From a bacterium F11 (GTDB lineage Bacteria > Elusimicrobiota > Elusimicrobia > F11): a stretch of DNA of 51,499 bases. Made by a program: the position numbers and the translations under genes. The notes beneath the pieces were generated by a model. The model made no database searches. It was not told the origin of the DNA and saw only the letters and a program-made list of their open reading frames with translations. Every line of letters begins with the position of its first letter. Positions within the stretch are counted from its first letter, which is position 1. The stretch covers positions 1-51,499 of the forward strand of contig MSYE01000033.1 in the NCBI GenBank assembly GCA_002176905.1. The letters run 5' to 3'. This document shows, piece by piece, positions 17,010 to 27,400 of this stretch.

Positions 17010-18830
17010 TTAAGAGGCAGATGTGGGAGAAGGCCCGGGGATTCCGGTCAATTGGCTGACCTCTTCTCCTGATAAGATTTCTTTTTCAAACAGAGCATTT
17101 GCCAAACAATCCAGCTTGTCTCGGTTTTTCTCAAGAAGGTTTTTGACTTTTGCCATAGCCGAGGTTAGGATCTTTTTTACTTCATTATCAATAACCTGAG
17201 CGGTACTCTCAGAAAATCCCTTTTCATGGCCAATATCACGGCCGAGAAATACCTCAGATTCAGGCTTTCGATAGGTAACTGGTCCCACCTCATCTGACAT
17301 TCCAAATTCTGTTACCATTCTATTGGCCAAACTGGTGGCTTTGTTTAAATCATCATTGGCTCCTGTTGTGATCTCATTGAAGACAACCATTTCGGCCACC
17401 CGTCCCCCCAACAACACATGAATTCGGTTATGGAGTTCGGTACGAGACGTTAGGTAGCGGTCTTCTGTTGGAAGTTGGAGCGTGTAACCCAAAGCTTGGC
17501 CTCGTGGAATCAATGAAACCTTATGAACCGGATCGGAATCAGGAGTTAATTTGGCCACAAGGGTATGTCCACTTTCATGGAAGGCCACAACCTTTCTCTC
17601 TTTTTCTGACATCACGCGTGATTTTCGCTCAGGTCCCGCCATCACACGATCAATAGCAGACTCCAGGGTCGCCATATCCACCCCTTCTTTTCCATCGCGC
17701 GCTGCCAAAAGAGCCGCTTCATTAATCACATTGGCCAGATCCGCTCCCACAAAACCGGGGGTTCGCCTGGCGATCACAACCAAATCCACATCGGTTCCCA
17801 ATTTGACTTTTTGAGCATGGACCTTCAAAATTTCTTCTCGACCCTTTAGATCAGGAGGAGGAACCATGATGTGTCGATCAAATCGACCTGGCCGCAACAA
17901 AGCAGGATCAAGAACGTCGGGGCGATTGGTGGCACCGATCAGGATCACCCCATCTCGGCTTTCAAAACCATCTAGTTCAACAAGAATTTGATTGAGGGTT
18001 TGCTCCCGTTCATCATGTCCTCCCCCAATGCCAGCGAACCGGTGTCGCCCCACAGCGTCAAGCTCATCGACAAAAAGAAGGCAGGGTGCATTCTTCTTTC
18101 CTTGTTCAAAGAGATCTCGAACACGGGAAGCTCCTACCCCCACAAACATCTCAACAAATTCAGATCCACTAGATGAAAAGAAGGGAACTCCGGCTTCTCC
18201 TGCCACAGCCTTGGCCAAAAGCGTTTTTCCCGTTCCAGGGGCCCCATAGAGAAGAACACCTTTGGGTACTTTTGCCCCCAATTTCTGAAATCGTGAAGGA
18301 TCTTTTAAAAATTCGATGATTTCCTTAAGTTCTTCTTTGGCTTCGTCTGCTCCCGCCACATCCTTAAAAAGGGTTTTTCCTTTTTTGCTTGATTGATTCT
18401 TCGCCTTTGACCGACCAAAGGACATGGCCTGGCGTCCCCCACTTTGCATTTGGCGTATGACAAAGACCCACCAAAGGAAAAAGAACAACCCAATCCACAA
18501 GGTATTGGCCAAAATCGACTTCAGCCATCCTCGATCTTGTCCGCCTGAATAGTTGGCCACGCCATATTCCTCAAGCTGATTCACAAGGTCCGGATCATTA
18601 ATGGGAATGGTTTGAAAGGAAACATTGACGCCGTTGTCATTTCGATAAGTCCCGACGAGGCTGCTGTCTCTGACCTCAACTTGCTGAACCGCCCCAGTTT
18701 TCAACAAATTTTTAAATTTTGAGTAGGCAATTTGTTCCTTCGACTTTAAACTCGAGGTTTGAATAAACAAGAGGACCAATAAGAAAATAATGATCCATAA
18801 AATAAGAGATCGTCCGTCAAATTTTTTCAT
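17010..18830 (-). CDS. ftsH: ATP-dependent zinc metalloprotease FtsH
   Basis: FtsH is the membrane-anchored AAA+ protease that removes unneeded or damaged membrane and regulatory proteins. The 606 residues comprise a first membrane helix (9-25), a periplasmic domain, a second helix (about 107-125), and the AAA module with Walker A GAPGTGKT (196-203), the [12 protein letters not shown]alker B and the second region of homology [19 protein letters not shown]. The M41 protease follows with HESGH at 418-422 and the third zinc ligand near D494. The motif is HESGH rather than the common HEAGH, which should not matter. The start overlaps the tilS stop by 4 bases, a gene pair seen in many bacteria. 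Confidence 0.97.
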   Translation of the reverse strand: MKKFDGRSLILWIIIFLLVLLFIQTSSLKSKEQIAYSKFKNLLKTGAVQQVEVRDSSLVGTYRNDNGVNVSFQTIPINDPDLVNQLEEYGVANYSGGQDRGWLKSILANTLWIGLFFFLWWVFVIRQMQSGGRQAMSFGRSKAKNQSSKKGKTLFKDVAGADEAKEELKEIIEFLKDPSRFQKLGAKVPKGVLLYGAPGTGKTLLAKAVAGEAGVPFFSSSGSEFVEMFVGVGASRVRDLFEQGKKNAPCLLFVDELDAVGRHRFAGIGGGHDEREQTLNQILVELDGFESRDGVILIGATNRPDVLDPALLRPGRFDRHIMVPPPDLKGREEILKVHAQKVKLGTDVDLVVIARRTPGFVGADLANVINEAALLAARDGKEGVDMATLESAIDRVMAGPERKSRVMSEKERKVVAFHESGHTLVAKLTPDSDPVHKVSLIPRGQALGYTLQLPTEDRYLTSRTELHNRIHVLLGGRVAEMVVFNEITTGANDDLNKATSLANRMVTEFGMSDEVGPVTYRKPESEVFLGRDIGHEKGFSESTAQVIDNEVKKILTSAMAKVKNLLEKNRDKLDCLANALFEKEILSGEEVSQLTGIPGPSPTSAS

Positions 18831-19861
18831 CTTGTATTTTCCTTTTCTGTTCGTTTTGAATCCTTTCTATAAAACCAATAGTGATGCGAAGACGGCGCCC
18901 CTTTTGATTTGGAGAGACGTTCCACAATCCATCCTCGACGAAGTTGAAAAATCCTTCCATTGGCAGGCGGTGAGATCATCCATCCACGTAGGCGCTCAAT
19001 TGTCTTAAATGTTAGCAAATCTGAACCCGCCATCTCTCGGAGAACTCTTCTTTGGATGGCCAAAGGATACCGAAGCATTTTTTGGGAGTCCAAAACGTGC
19101 CCTGTTCGATACGGGGTAGATACCTTCTTAACAAACGATTTCGTCAGCTGATTCCAGACCTTTTCTTCCTCCTGCAAGATCTGTCCCACATCCATGATTC
19201 CATCAACCAAATGAAAACAACGCGATTCCCATAAAGGGATAAGTGTTCGTCTGAACCAGTTTCTCAGAAAATGCTGATTGTCATTTGTTTTATCGACCCT
19301 GTAAGAAGCCCTCTTCTCTCCCAAATACCGAGCAATTTCCTTCTTTGAAATATTTAGCAAGGGACGCGCCAAAAAGAGTCTGTGGGCCATTTCTCGGAGA
19401 GGAAGCATTCCCCTTAATCCCTGTCCACCTGAACCCCGTGAAAGGTTCATCAAGATGGTTTCCACTTGATCATCACGGTTGTGCCCTGTGAGAATGGCCC
19501 CACATTTGTGTTTTTTGGCCATCTGGGTAAGGATCTCATAACGTTTTAACCGTGCTTTTTCTTCTAAGTTCCCTGCATCTTTTGTTCGGATTTTAATTTT
19601 TTCTAAATGAACTGGCCAATCCATCTTTTTTGCGAGGGATCTCACAAATTTGGCGTCTTTCTCCGATTCTTTCTTTCGAAGTCCATGATTGACATGTCCC
19701 AAATGAATTCGAAATGTGAGTGTCGGTTCGATTTCTTTCAATCCATAAACCAGGGCAACCGAATCAGGCCCCCCGGAACATGCCAGCAAAAGAGATGTTC
19801 TTCTTTTGAATACACGTGAATGTTGGGAAAAATATTTCCGTAAGGTCTCAGGAATTGACAT
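18827..19861 (-). CDS. tilS: tRNA(Ile)-lysidine synthase
   Basis: TilS attaches lysine to C34 of the CAU-anticodon tRNA(Ile), so that it reads AUA. The N-terminal N-type ATP pyrophosphatase domain has SGGPDS at 29-34, followed by LGHVNHGLR and the typical GHNRDDQVETILMNLSRGSG. The C-terminal part is divergent and shorter than in E. coli. The length of 344 residues fits the smaller TilS class. It precedes ftsH with a 4-base overlap, the commonest context for tilS. Confidence 0.93.
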   Translation of the reverse strand: MSIPETLRKYFSQHSRVFKRRTSLLLACSGGPDSVALVYGLKEIEPTLTFRIHLGHVNHGLRKKESEKDAKFVRSLAKKMDWPVHLEKIKIRTKDAGNLEEKARLKRYEILTQMAKKHKCGAILTGHNRDDQVETILMNLSRGSGGQGLRGMLPLREMAHRLFLARPLLNISKKEIARYLGEKRASYRVDKTNDNQHFLRNWFRRTLIPLWESRCFHLVDGIMDVGQILQEEEKVWNQLTKSFVKKVSTPYRTGHVLDSQKMLRYPLAIQRRVLREMAGSDLLTFKTIERLRGWMISPPANGRIFQLRRGWIVERLSKSKGAPSSHHYWFYRKDSKRTEKENTR

Positions 19862-19926
19862 AGGATCGCGTTACAATATCACCAATTGAATTAACTTTCC
19901 CCTCAGGTAGGATACGTGAACAAATC

Positions 19927-20715
19927 TCATTGAGACGCTTGATTGAATTGACCAATGCTTCTCTGGGCCAAATAAGTAAAAAGGATAAAGGCCCGTGACG
20001 CCTCAATATCCGTAAAGGCAAAAGCTGATGAGTCTGCCTTCATATTGGGAAGGGTGGGATCATAACGGCTCTGTGGCAATTCAGGGAAAAGGAGATAGGG
20101 ATCTCTGGAATCGGAATGGGTTAAGCTTTGAATGTTTACCTGACGTTCCCCACTTGTCCGGATGAGATCGGCCACATTTGAAAGGATGGGAAGGGCCTCA
20201 TCGCGTAGCGTCAACAACCCCGGCAGAAACAATTGATCATGAAACAAAGAAATCGATAATCCCCTTTTCGAATCATCAATTTTCACGATATTATCGGTAT
20301 TCAATGACCGGTTTTTCATCCTCTTAACCAAAGATCTTCTGGCGGCAATGATATCTTTTGCATTGGTTAGGGTTTCTATTCCCCCTGTTCCGCCTTTTGC
20401 ATTTAACAAAGATTCCCACGTGGCCGCAGGTTTTCGCGTCGCGTCATAATCACCACCTTGGGTTTCCCATTCCAAAATCCGCTGTTCCGAATTGGCAATA
20501 TATTCGGCTGCTGTGGTGTTGGTCGGATCAATCTTCTGGACACGTTTAAAAAGATCCAACGCGCGAACGTATTGCCGTTCGCTGTAGAGTCGCAAAGCAT
20601 CTTGCAGCAAGGGTTTGACACGAGGATCCTCGGCCCCACTGGCCTTAGGTAATGGGCCCAAAAGAAAAACATTCAGAAAGAGTAAACCTCCCAAAAACAA
20701 AACGGTCTTTTTCAT
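19927..20715 (-). CDS. secreted TPR protein with OmpA/MotB-like C-terminal region
   Basis: A 262-residue exported protein. A signal peptide covers residues 1-27 (ending near ASGA). A short TPR-type helical pair lies at about 33-75 (ALRLYSERQYVRALDLFKRV). The C-terminal half resembles OmpA/MotB domains that bind peptidoglycan: LFLPGLLTLRDEALPILSNVADLI, then a degenerate SLTHSDS in place of GHTDS, and EASRAFILFTYL in place of the S-x-x-R-A helix. A long loop lies between the two. I infer an anchor to the wall for the Exb/TonB system encoded upstream. Its start overlaps the preceding gene by 4 bases. Confidence 0.62.
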   Translation of the reverse strand: MKKTVLFLGGLLFLNVFLLGPLPKASGAEDPRVKPLLQDALRLYSERQYVRALDLFKRVQKIDPTNTTAAEYIANSEQRILEWETQGGDYDATRKPAATWESLLNAKGGTGGIETLTNAKDIIAARRSLVKRMKNRSLNTDNIVKIDDSKRGLSISLFHDQLFLPGLLTLRDEALPILSNVADLIRTSGERQVNIQSLTHSDSRDPYLLFPELPQSRYDPTLPNMKADSSAFAFTDIEASRAFILFTYLAQRSIGQFNQASQ

Positions 20716-21635
20716 CTTGTCACCGCCACAACAACTTGAGTCACTTCACCTCTTTCTCCCGGGGGCGATACTTGAACCTTAAACTCTTCTGCATGACGAA
20801 GCAAATTCCTCTCAAGAAAAGCCCGCCACATTTTGGCCCTTTGTTGCGCCAGTTCCAAATCCCGACCGTAAACTTTCACCGTAAAAGGAGCACCCTCATG
20901 CTTCCTTAACGCATTCATTAATTGATCCACCAAAACTTGAAGGGCTGGGGAAAAATCAGATCGTTGTTCGTTGTAAACGCGTTTGTTGCTGAATTCAAAC
21001 ATCAGGTTGTTGTTCTTCAAGTATCGGAGCGCTGGTAACCAAACTGGCTCACCCACAATGTGTTTCGGTGGCGTATCTGGATTTTCCTGGATAATGAGAA
21101 TCGATGAATAAATCTCATCTGTGCGCAGAAGAAATCTTCCACGTGACATTCCATCCCATTGAATTGGTTCAACAGGGGGTGTGTTGCCTTCGATTTTCTT
21201 TAAAAGCTTGTTGTTTTGGTCAATGACAATAAAGGTCCAACGCTCTTGCTCACCAGGCAAAGGTGGTGCCTTGGGTCGCCGATCCACAATGATGGGTTCA
21301 GGTGGCGGTGGATAGGTCTGGACAAAATAAGGAGGTTTGGGAAATTGAATCATTGATGGCTTATAAACCTTGGGGCTGCGTACGTTCATCATCGAAATTT
21401 GTTTCTCTTCACCCAAATATCCCAACTCCTCTGATAATATCCAATCGGTTTGCCCCAACCGAGAGAACGGAATGACATTCTTTAGTGGCACATCCGCTTC
21501 AGGGACCACCCGTTCAATTGTTACCTTATCTCGTGCTTTCCCCTTAATTGTCATATCCAATGGGGCGGAAAATCCCTCCCCCAAAAATGACACCATAATG
21601 AAACTGATCATGACCGAACGAATATATTTGTTCAT
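20712..21635 (-). CDS. secreted protein with degenerate OmpA-like C-terminus
   Basis: A 307-residue exported protein with a signal peptide (about 1-23, cut near FSA). The central part is proline-rich with PPEPIIVDRRPKAPPLPGE and a beta-sandwich-like stretch (residues 165-210) reminiscent of a FlgD/Ig-type fold (WTFIVIDQNNKLLKKIEG). The last 100 residues resemble OmpA: a helix ALQVLVDQLMNALRK, a beta strand PFTVKVYGRD, then AQQRAKMWRAFL in place of the R-A helix. No known family can be named. The position between tonB and another OmpA-like gene suggests a periplasmic partner. Confidence 0.55.
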   Translation of the reverse strand: MNKYIRSVMISFIMVSFLGEGFSAPLDMTIKGKARDKVTIERVVPEADVPLKNVIPFSRLGQTDWILSEELGYLGEEKQISMMNVRSPKVYKPSMIQFPKPPYFVQTYPPPPEPIIVDRRPKAPPLPGEQERWTFIVIDQNNKLLKKIEGNTPPVEPIQWDGMSRGRFLLRTDEIYSSILIIQENPDTPPKHIVGEPVWLPALRYLKNNNLMFEFSNKRVYNEQRSDFSPALQVLVDQLMNALRKHEGAPFTVKVYGRDLELAQQRAKMWRAFLERNLLRHAEEFKVQVSPPGERGEVTQVVVAVTR

Positions 21636-21641
21636 CTTTTC

Positions 21642-22970
21642 CTAATCCAATGTATAGTTAAATGTAATAAGTCCGACTTCCATACGGTTTGCATCCTCAG
21701 AAAGCGGCACAAAGACCCACTTCCTAAGAGCCTTGATTGTTGAATTATCCAGTTTAGGATATCCCGAAGTCCGCCGAACCACAATCAAATTTTTAACATT
21801 CCCAAACGGGGTAACTGTAAATTCCAGCACAACAGAAGCCTCAATTCCTTTTTGAAGGGCCCAGGCCGGATATTCCGGAATAACTTTCTTGATAATCTTT
21901 CGGTCCTTTAATGGACCCGTAATGGTAAACATCTCTTTTTTCTTACGAACCTTTTTCCGTTTGATAATGGGAACACTTCTCCCCTGACTGCCAACATTCC
22001 CTGTGCCAATTCCCGTGCCACCAGGGACGCCACCAAAACTACCAGATGATGATCCAGAATATCGACCGGCGTTTTGCTTGGTTCCAGTCCCCCCCGGAAC
22101 TCCACCAGGGACCCCTCCGGGCACACCTCCGTCTTGACCTCCACTACCTGATCCGATGCCAATTTTGGTGGGCTCAGCGTGACGGGCAAGCACTTGTTCT
22201 TTTAAGGAAAGGCCTGATCCGCTACCCAAACTGGCTACTTGTCCTCCTCCAAACCGTCCCTTATTGGCTTTGGATTGAGGCAATGCAGCCGAAAATTTTT
22301 CCTTGGTCCCTTTCTGACCGGTTCTGATGGCAATGGTAGGAACTTGGGGGTCAACCAATCGAACTTTTTCTCCACCTCCAATGGAGGTCAGAGACTCTGT
22401 TTGATCGATCTGAAAATTCCCCTTGTTCTTTTTGGCAATATTTCGATTTGTTACGATTCCCATCTTTTTTGCTGAAATCGGGGCCACTCCGGCGCCCAAC
22501 GATTTCAATTTGATATCTTTGCTTTTACCCAAATTGGCTCCGCTCTTGGCTTGGAAACCTGATTTTGAAACAAGTTTTTTCTTTATCTCTGGTGTTTTTA
22601 ATTGGGGCTTAAGCTTGATGGCCTGTGGCCCAGCATCCAATTTTTTCGGTGTCTTAACCACTTTCTTTTTGGGCGGCGGAGGCGGTGGTGGCTCTTTTTT
22701 CACCAAGGATTTCAACCTCTCCATAAGACTTCTCCCTTTTTTCGCTTTCCGAATGGGAGGAGGTGGAGCCACTCGCTTCTGTGGTAATCGATCAAGAACA
22801 TCCACCGACATCAAACGCCTTTTTGTTAGATCCACTGACTTCTTTCTCATGTCAATTTTGACCCAAATAAGGGGAGCATGAAGTGCCAATGCCATGACCA
22901 AGCACAGGACATCCATCCTTACCGATGTCCCTTGATCAACCCAACTTAATGGAAGCAAGATCGCTGTCAT
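21642..22970 (-). CDS. TonB-family energy transducer with long Pro/Gly-rich linker
   Basis: A 442-residue protein that would link the inner-membrane ExbB/ExbD motor to outer-membrane or periplasmic partners. A membrane anchor is at about 18-38 (LCLVMALALHAPLIWV). It is followed by basic and proline-rich stretches (RVAPPPP, EPPPPPPP), a lysine-rich part, a Gly-rich segment with VPGG repeats (about 285-330), and a C-terminal TonB domain (about 355-442) with PEYPAWALQKGIEASVVLEFTV and ALRKWVFVPL. The linker is much longer than in typical TonB. The ATG at 22970 lies three bases after exbD; ATG 19 codons later is an alternative start. The Gly-rich repeats point to an unusual mechanical spacer rather than to siderophore uptake. 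Confidence 0.85.
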   Translation of the reverse strand: MTAILLPLSWVDQGTSVRMDVLCLVMALALHAPLIWVKIDMRKKSVDLTKRRLMSVDVLDRLPQKRVAPPPPIRKAKKGRSLMERLKSLVKKEPPPPPPPKKKVVKTPKKLDAGPQAIKLKPQLKTPEIKKKLVSKSGFQAKSGANLGKSKDIKLKSLGAGVAPISAKKMGIVTNRNIAKKNKGNFQIDQTESLTSIGGGEKVRLVDPQVPTIAIRTGQKGTKEKFSAALPQSKANKGRFGGGQVASLGSGSGLSLKEQVLARHAEPTKIGIGSGSGGQDGGVPGGVPGGVPGGTGTKQNAGRYSGSSSGSFGGVPGGTGIGTGNVGSQGRSVPIIKRKKVRKKKEMFTITGPLKDRKIIKKVIPEYPAWALQKGIEASVVLEFTVTPFGNVKNLIVVRRTSGYPKLDNSTIKALRKWVFVPLSEDANRMEVGLITFNYTLD

Positions 22971-22973
22971 GGT

Positions 22974-23390
22974 TTAAAGTTTCACCTTTTTTTGTTCCGT
23001 CCCAATAGAAATATTTTTTGCTCCTGCTTTTTTCACCCGCGTGATCAATTCCGTTAAACTAATATAAGGAGATTCCCTATCCACCCGCAAAATGACCAAA
23101 ACATAAGGATCATCGCCCAATTCCTTCCTCAAGAGTGGGATTAATTCTTCTTCCTCAATAATTTCGGTATTAATGGCCATTCGACCATCAGGCGCAAACG
23201 TAACAGAAATGTTTCGCTCTTTGGTCTCAATGGTGGAGGCCTTCGGCAACCGAACGGGAAGCTCCGCTGTTTCAAGCAAAGGAGACGTCACCATTAATAT
23301 AATAAGGAGCACCAAACAAAGGTCAATGACAGGAACGATGTTAACGCCGGCAATGGTGGGTTCGTCCGATAAAATTTGATGAAGTTTCAC
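22974..23390 (-). CDS. ExbD/TolR-family protein (copy 1)
   Basis: A 138-residue inner-membrane protein with one membrane helix carrying the essential aspartate in VIDLCLVLLIILM (about residue 22). A periplasmic ExbD domain follows: ETKERNISVTFAPDGRMAINTEII and the late LRVDRESPYISLTELI. The start overlaps the end of the other ExbD gene by 4 bases. Together with ExbB it should form the proton channel that drives TonB. The two ExbDs differ clearly in sequence, so a heteromeric stalk is possible. Confidence 0.92.
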   Translation of the reverse strand: MKLHQILSDEPTIAGVNIVPVIDLCLVLLIILMVTSPLLETAELPVRLPKASTIETKERNISVTFAPDGRMAINTEIIEEEELIPLLRKELGDDPYVLVILRVDRESPYISLTELITRVKKAGAKNISIGTEQKKVKL

Positions 23391-23809
23391 CTTCGTCTCC
23401 CTCCACTTTTCAAAAGGGATACCCGGTCAGCACCACTTTGCTTGGCCAAATCCAAGATATGAACCACGGCTCCCACCTGAATGTTATCGGATGCCGTCAC
23501 AATAACAGGACGTTCTGGTTCATCGGTCAACTTAATGCCAATTTGCTCAGCAAGAAATTCTTCTGATTCAACCTTCCTATTATTAAGGAACAATCCTCTT
23601 TGGGTTATTTTGATCAAAAGGGGATCCAGGATTTTCTTGGATTTTTCTTGTTTGGCCTTTACCTTAGCCAAATTGGGGGTTTGAACACGAACCATAGACG
23701 ACATCACCATGGGTGAGAGCACCATGAGAATGATCAAAAGAACCAATGACAAATCAGCTAATGGAACAACATTAATCTTATCTGTCTCTTCAAGTTCTTG
23801 ATTGTCCAC
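23387..23809 (-). CDS. ExbD/TolR-family protein (copy 2)
   Basis: A 140-residue protein of the same family as the following gene. The membrane helix contains PLADLSLVLLIILMVLSP with the proton-binding aspartate near residue 19. The periplasmic domain (about 60-140) holds LIKITQRGLFLNNRKV and VIVTASDNIQVGAVVHILDLAKQSG. It starts 11 bases after the ExbB stop. Systems with one ExbB-type and two ExbD-type proteins are known for some machines, for example AglR with AglQ and AglS of Myxococcus. Confidence 0.92.
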   Translation of the reverse strand: MDNQELEETDKINVVPLADLSLVLLIILMVLSPMVMSSMVRVQTPNLAKVKAKQEKSKKILDPLLIKITQRGLFLNNRKVESEEFLAEQIGIKLTDEPERPVIVTASDNIQVGAVVHILDLAKQSGADRVSLLKSGGRRR

Positions 23810-23820
23810 TTAATTCTCCT

Positions 23821-24441
23821 TCACCGACCTTTTTGAGTGGTGAGCAAAATCAATTCTTGTCCAAAAATATCCGAGCTGGACAACGTACCTTTCATCCAGA
23901 TGTTGAAGATGTTGTAAATGACCGCAGCAACAATGGCCACCCCGATTCCACCCGCTGTCGCATAAAGGGCTTCCGATATACCAGCGGCCACAATACTGGG
24001 GCCTCCGGAACCAGAAAGAGCCAAATCTTTAAAAGAGGTCATCACCCCCAAAACCGTTCCAAAAAGACCAATCAGAGGACATATAAAGCTCAGGGTTCCA
24101 AATATCCACAACCGTTTTTGGAGGAGCGATTGAAACCGCTGGTGATAAAATAGGACCAAACTTTCTCTCTCATTTCGGGGAAGATGAATCGCATCCAATT
24201 GCGCGGTTATTCCCTGAAAAATGAAAGCATTTCTCCGTAGGACTTCTTTCTTGGCATCTGTCACATTTCCATTTTTGACATAAAATCGGATTCGATCCAA
24301 AACCCTTCCATTGGCACCCGCAAAGCGAAGGTAATAGATCACCCGCTCAAAGGTCACCGCCACCATGATAATGGACAGCACCAAAAGAATGGGCAAAACA
24401 ATACTAATCTCCAAGACTTGCATGAATGTTAAGTCGTGCAT
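23821..24441 (-). CDS. MotA/TolQ/ExbB proton channel protein
   Basis: A 206-residue protein with an N-terminal helix (about 12-30), a cytoplasmic stretch, and two helices. FICPLIGLFGTVLGVMTSF and the later GISEALYATAGGIGVAIVAAVIYNIFN are the diagnostic ExbB/TolQ region including the channel threonine. It starts behind a strong AAAGGAGG site and a short CCCC/GGGG hairpin that follows the TPR gene. It forms the inner-membrane motor with the two downstream ExbDs. Confidence 0.95.
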   Translation of the reverse strand: MHDLTFMQVLEISIVLPILLVLSIIMVAVTFERVIYYLRFAGANGRVLDRIRFYVKNGNVTDAKKEVLRRNAFIFQGITAQLDAIHLPRNERESLVLFYHQRFQSLLQKRLWIFGTLSFICPLIGLFGTVLGVMTSFKDLALSGSGGPSIVAAGISEALYATAGGIGVAIVAAVIYNIFNIWMKGTLSSSDIFGQELILLTTQKGR

Positions 24442-24488
24442 CGTATCCTCCTTTCGTTAGACCCCATTTAGGGGTTCTGGTTCCAAAT

Positions 24489-27400
24489 TTATTGACTCAA
24501 AACCTTTTGTAACTCTTCTAATCTTGTTTTGGCGTTCGCCAAAGCTGTTGAATCTGTTGCGTTTTTAGCGACATCTTTGTAAACAGCCAAAGCCTTATGA
24601 ACTTTCCCCTGTGAGATATAAAGTTCTGCCAACCGACTTATGGCAGAGATGCGGTACGGGTTGTCTTTTGGTCCCACTCCTAGCAATTTCTCATAGGCTT
24701 GAATTTCTTTTTCCATCTGACCTGTCCGAGAATAAATCACACCCAAGGAATACCGCGCTTCTGGGAATTGGGTTGCTGTGAGTGGAATTTTTTCATAGTA
24801 AGAAATGGCTTGGGCTGCTTGACCACTTCCCTCTTTCATTTGCGCCAATTGAAGAAGGAGCGAGGTTCGCCGCTCGGGATCTTGGGTCCGCTGCAAAAGA
24901 GCTTCATAGGCCCTTGCCGATTGAGAATTCTTTCCCAATTTGGCGTAAGCCATCGGAATGTTTTCAGCCGCGGTATCAGCGAGAGGATCGTCGGGATATT
25001 TCTGCACAAAATTTTCAAAAGTAATGGCAGATTCGTCGAAGCGGTTTTGATTAAACAAACAGACACCCAGTCGAAACAGAGAGGTGGATGCCGACCCATC
25101 ATTGGGGAATTGGGCCAAGAAATTCTTATATGCCGCCCCAGCCACATCATAATATTCCATTAGATACAATGATTCCGCTCGATAAAACGCCGCCTGGGCC
25201 GCAAGACTCGAAGCAGGAAAGTCGATCAATATTTTCTCGAAATAAATAAGGGCTGATTCATATTCTTTTTCATTATATTCATTGGCCCCTTTCTCCCAAT
25301 ATAAATCCGCCAAGGCTTGAGACTTCTTTTGGCCTTGGGTCAACTGTTCAAGCTCCTCAAAAGTTTTCCCAACTTTAACATAGGACATCTGGAGAAAGTC
25401 TTGGATACTCACAGCTTCTTCCGAATTGGGATAAAGGGCCAAAAACTCTTCGTATTTGGGAATGGCTCTCTTGTAATTCTCAGCATTGTAATAGGCGTGA
25501 GCCAACTGTAATCGAGCCTCTTTGATGCGATCGCTATGGGGATGCTTAACGATGAACGTATCAAAAGCTTTCACCGCAGCCGTGGTTTCTCCCAAATCAA
25601 ACAGGGTCCTTGCTGCCTGAAACCGGGCACTTTCAGTGAGCTCATGTTTGGGATAATTCTTTGCCATGCTATCCCAAACATCGACAGAATCCTTGTAATA
25701 CTCCAATCGATATAAAGACTGGGCTTCTTGATACATGGCTTGAGGAACGCGCGTGTCTTGTGGAAATTCTTTTTGAAAGGTTTTGTAAAAACCAATGGCC
25801 TGCTCGTAATTCTTTTGATTGTAGTTGATGTTGGCCGATTGCAACGTCGCCAGGGCCACCCAATCCCTCCGCTTTTTTTGATTGGCAATAGCGGCAAACT
25901 GTTGAAGCGTTTGCAATCCCTCTTCAAGTTGGTTGTCTTGGGCTTTGGCCACAGCCAACCCCAAATAGGCATAGGGTGTTAATGGCTGATCAGGGGCTGC
26001 TGTCAGATATTCTTGATACCGCCTTTGGGCAATTTTGTAATTTCCAAGGCTCAATTGCCCTTCCGTGATCCAAAATTCAACATCCGGATGTTGGAAACGA
26101 ATGTCATCGGGTAGATTGGCCCAATGGTGATAAACATGGGTCACCAGTTCCTGCCAGCGTCGGGCTCGAACATAAGAAAGAGCCATCAAATGAAGGGCCC
26201 GAGCCGAATAAGCCGATCCTGGAAATCGATCCACCACGGTTTGATAAGCAGCAAGGGCTTCAGCGGTTTTCCCCTCCTTTTGATTTGAAAATCCCTGAAT
26301 AAGAAGTATTTTTGGCGTTAGCTCGGGATCATAAAAAACATTCAAACTATCTTCGGCCAGGGTCAAGGAATCTGGGTATTTGTTGAGGGCCGTCAATGCC
26401 CACATGAGTTGGTAATTTTCATCGGGAGCCCGATCTCGCGCCCGTCCCCGTTTGCGAACATGAGATACCAATTTTTCAATCTCACCCAACTCCACCCATG
26501 ACTCACTCACCAAATGTCGAACCCGCTCAGCCAACTCCGGTCTCAAATCATATTTCAACAGGGGACTTAATCGCGTAATGACATCTTTGTAATTCTTCCG
26601 TCTCAGATCCGTGCAGGCAAGACGAAATTGAGCTTCATTTTGAAGAGTTCCATTGGGATACTCCTTCAACCAACGTTGATAACTTTGATAGGCAAGTTGA
26701 AAGTCCTGTTGTTGGAAATAGGACTCAGCAACCTCAAAAGCACCTCTTTCCGACCACACCGTGCCGGGAAACTTTTGCGTTAATCGTTGAAAAAGCGAAA
26801 GGGCTTTTGGCAGGTTGCCAATCCGGCGGTAAGAAATTCCTGCAAAATAGAGGTTGGTGGGATCATCCAAATCTTTTTCAAAAAATCCGAGAGCCCGTTT
26901 GTATTGTTCATTTTGAAAAAGCATGATGCCAAGGGGATAAAGGGCTCGTGGATAATTTTTATAATATTTTTTCTCCAAAAGAAGAATATCCAAATGGGCC
27001 TGAGCACTTGATCGATTCCCCTGCGCCAACGCCGACATAGCCATTCCAAGGGTAGCCTCTGATGTTAATGAGAGATGACCATCTTGCCGGATTCGGGAGA
27101 ATTGGTCATAAGCTTCTCCGTATAAAGTCATCTGAAAGTAACACTCAGCCAACCGGTACTGAAAACTCGAGAGTCTGTAACGATCGGCAAGAGGGGCTTC
27201 ACTCAGAACCAGGTAAATCTGAGCCGCCTCACGATAGTTGCCCGTTTGAAACAACATTTCGGCCACCGCAGCCCGGGCCTCAATGGTGGTCATATGTTCG
27301 GGTGGTTGTTGCTCAAGATAGTGGGAAAGTGCGCGGTGAAAGCTTTTTGGGTCGTTAGACCGGTATGAAATCGAATATTTATTGGCTTTTCTTTTGGGTC

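Noticed and set aside
16145..19861. tRNA or rRNA genes in the gaps of the left operons
   Set aside because: Gaps are mostly below 80 bases and none shows a cloverleaf or rRNA sequence.
22046..22881. Long open frames on the plus strand opposite the tonB-like gene
   Set aside because: They mirror the proline/glycine-rich and lysine-rich coding of the minus strand and show no domain, start site or neighbours.
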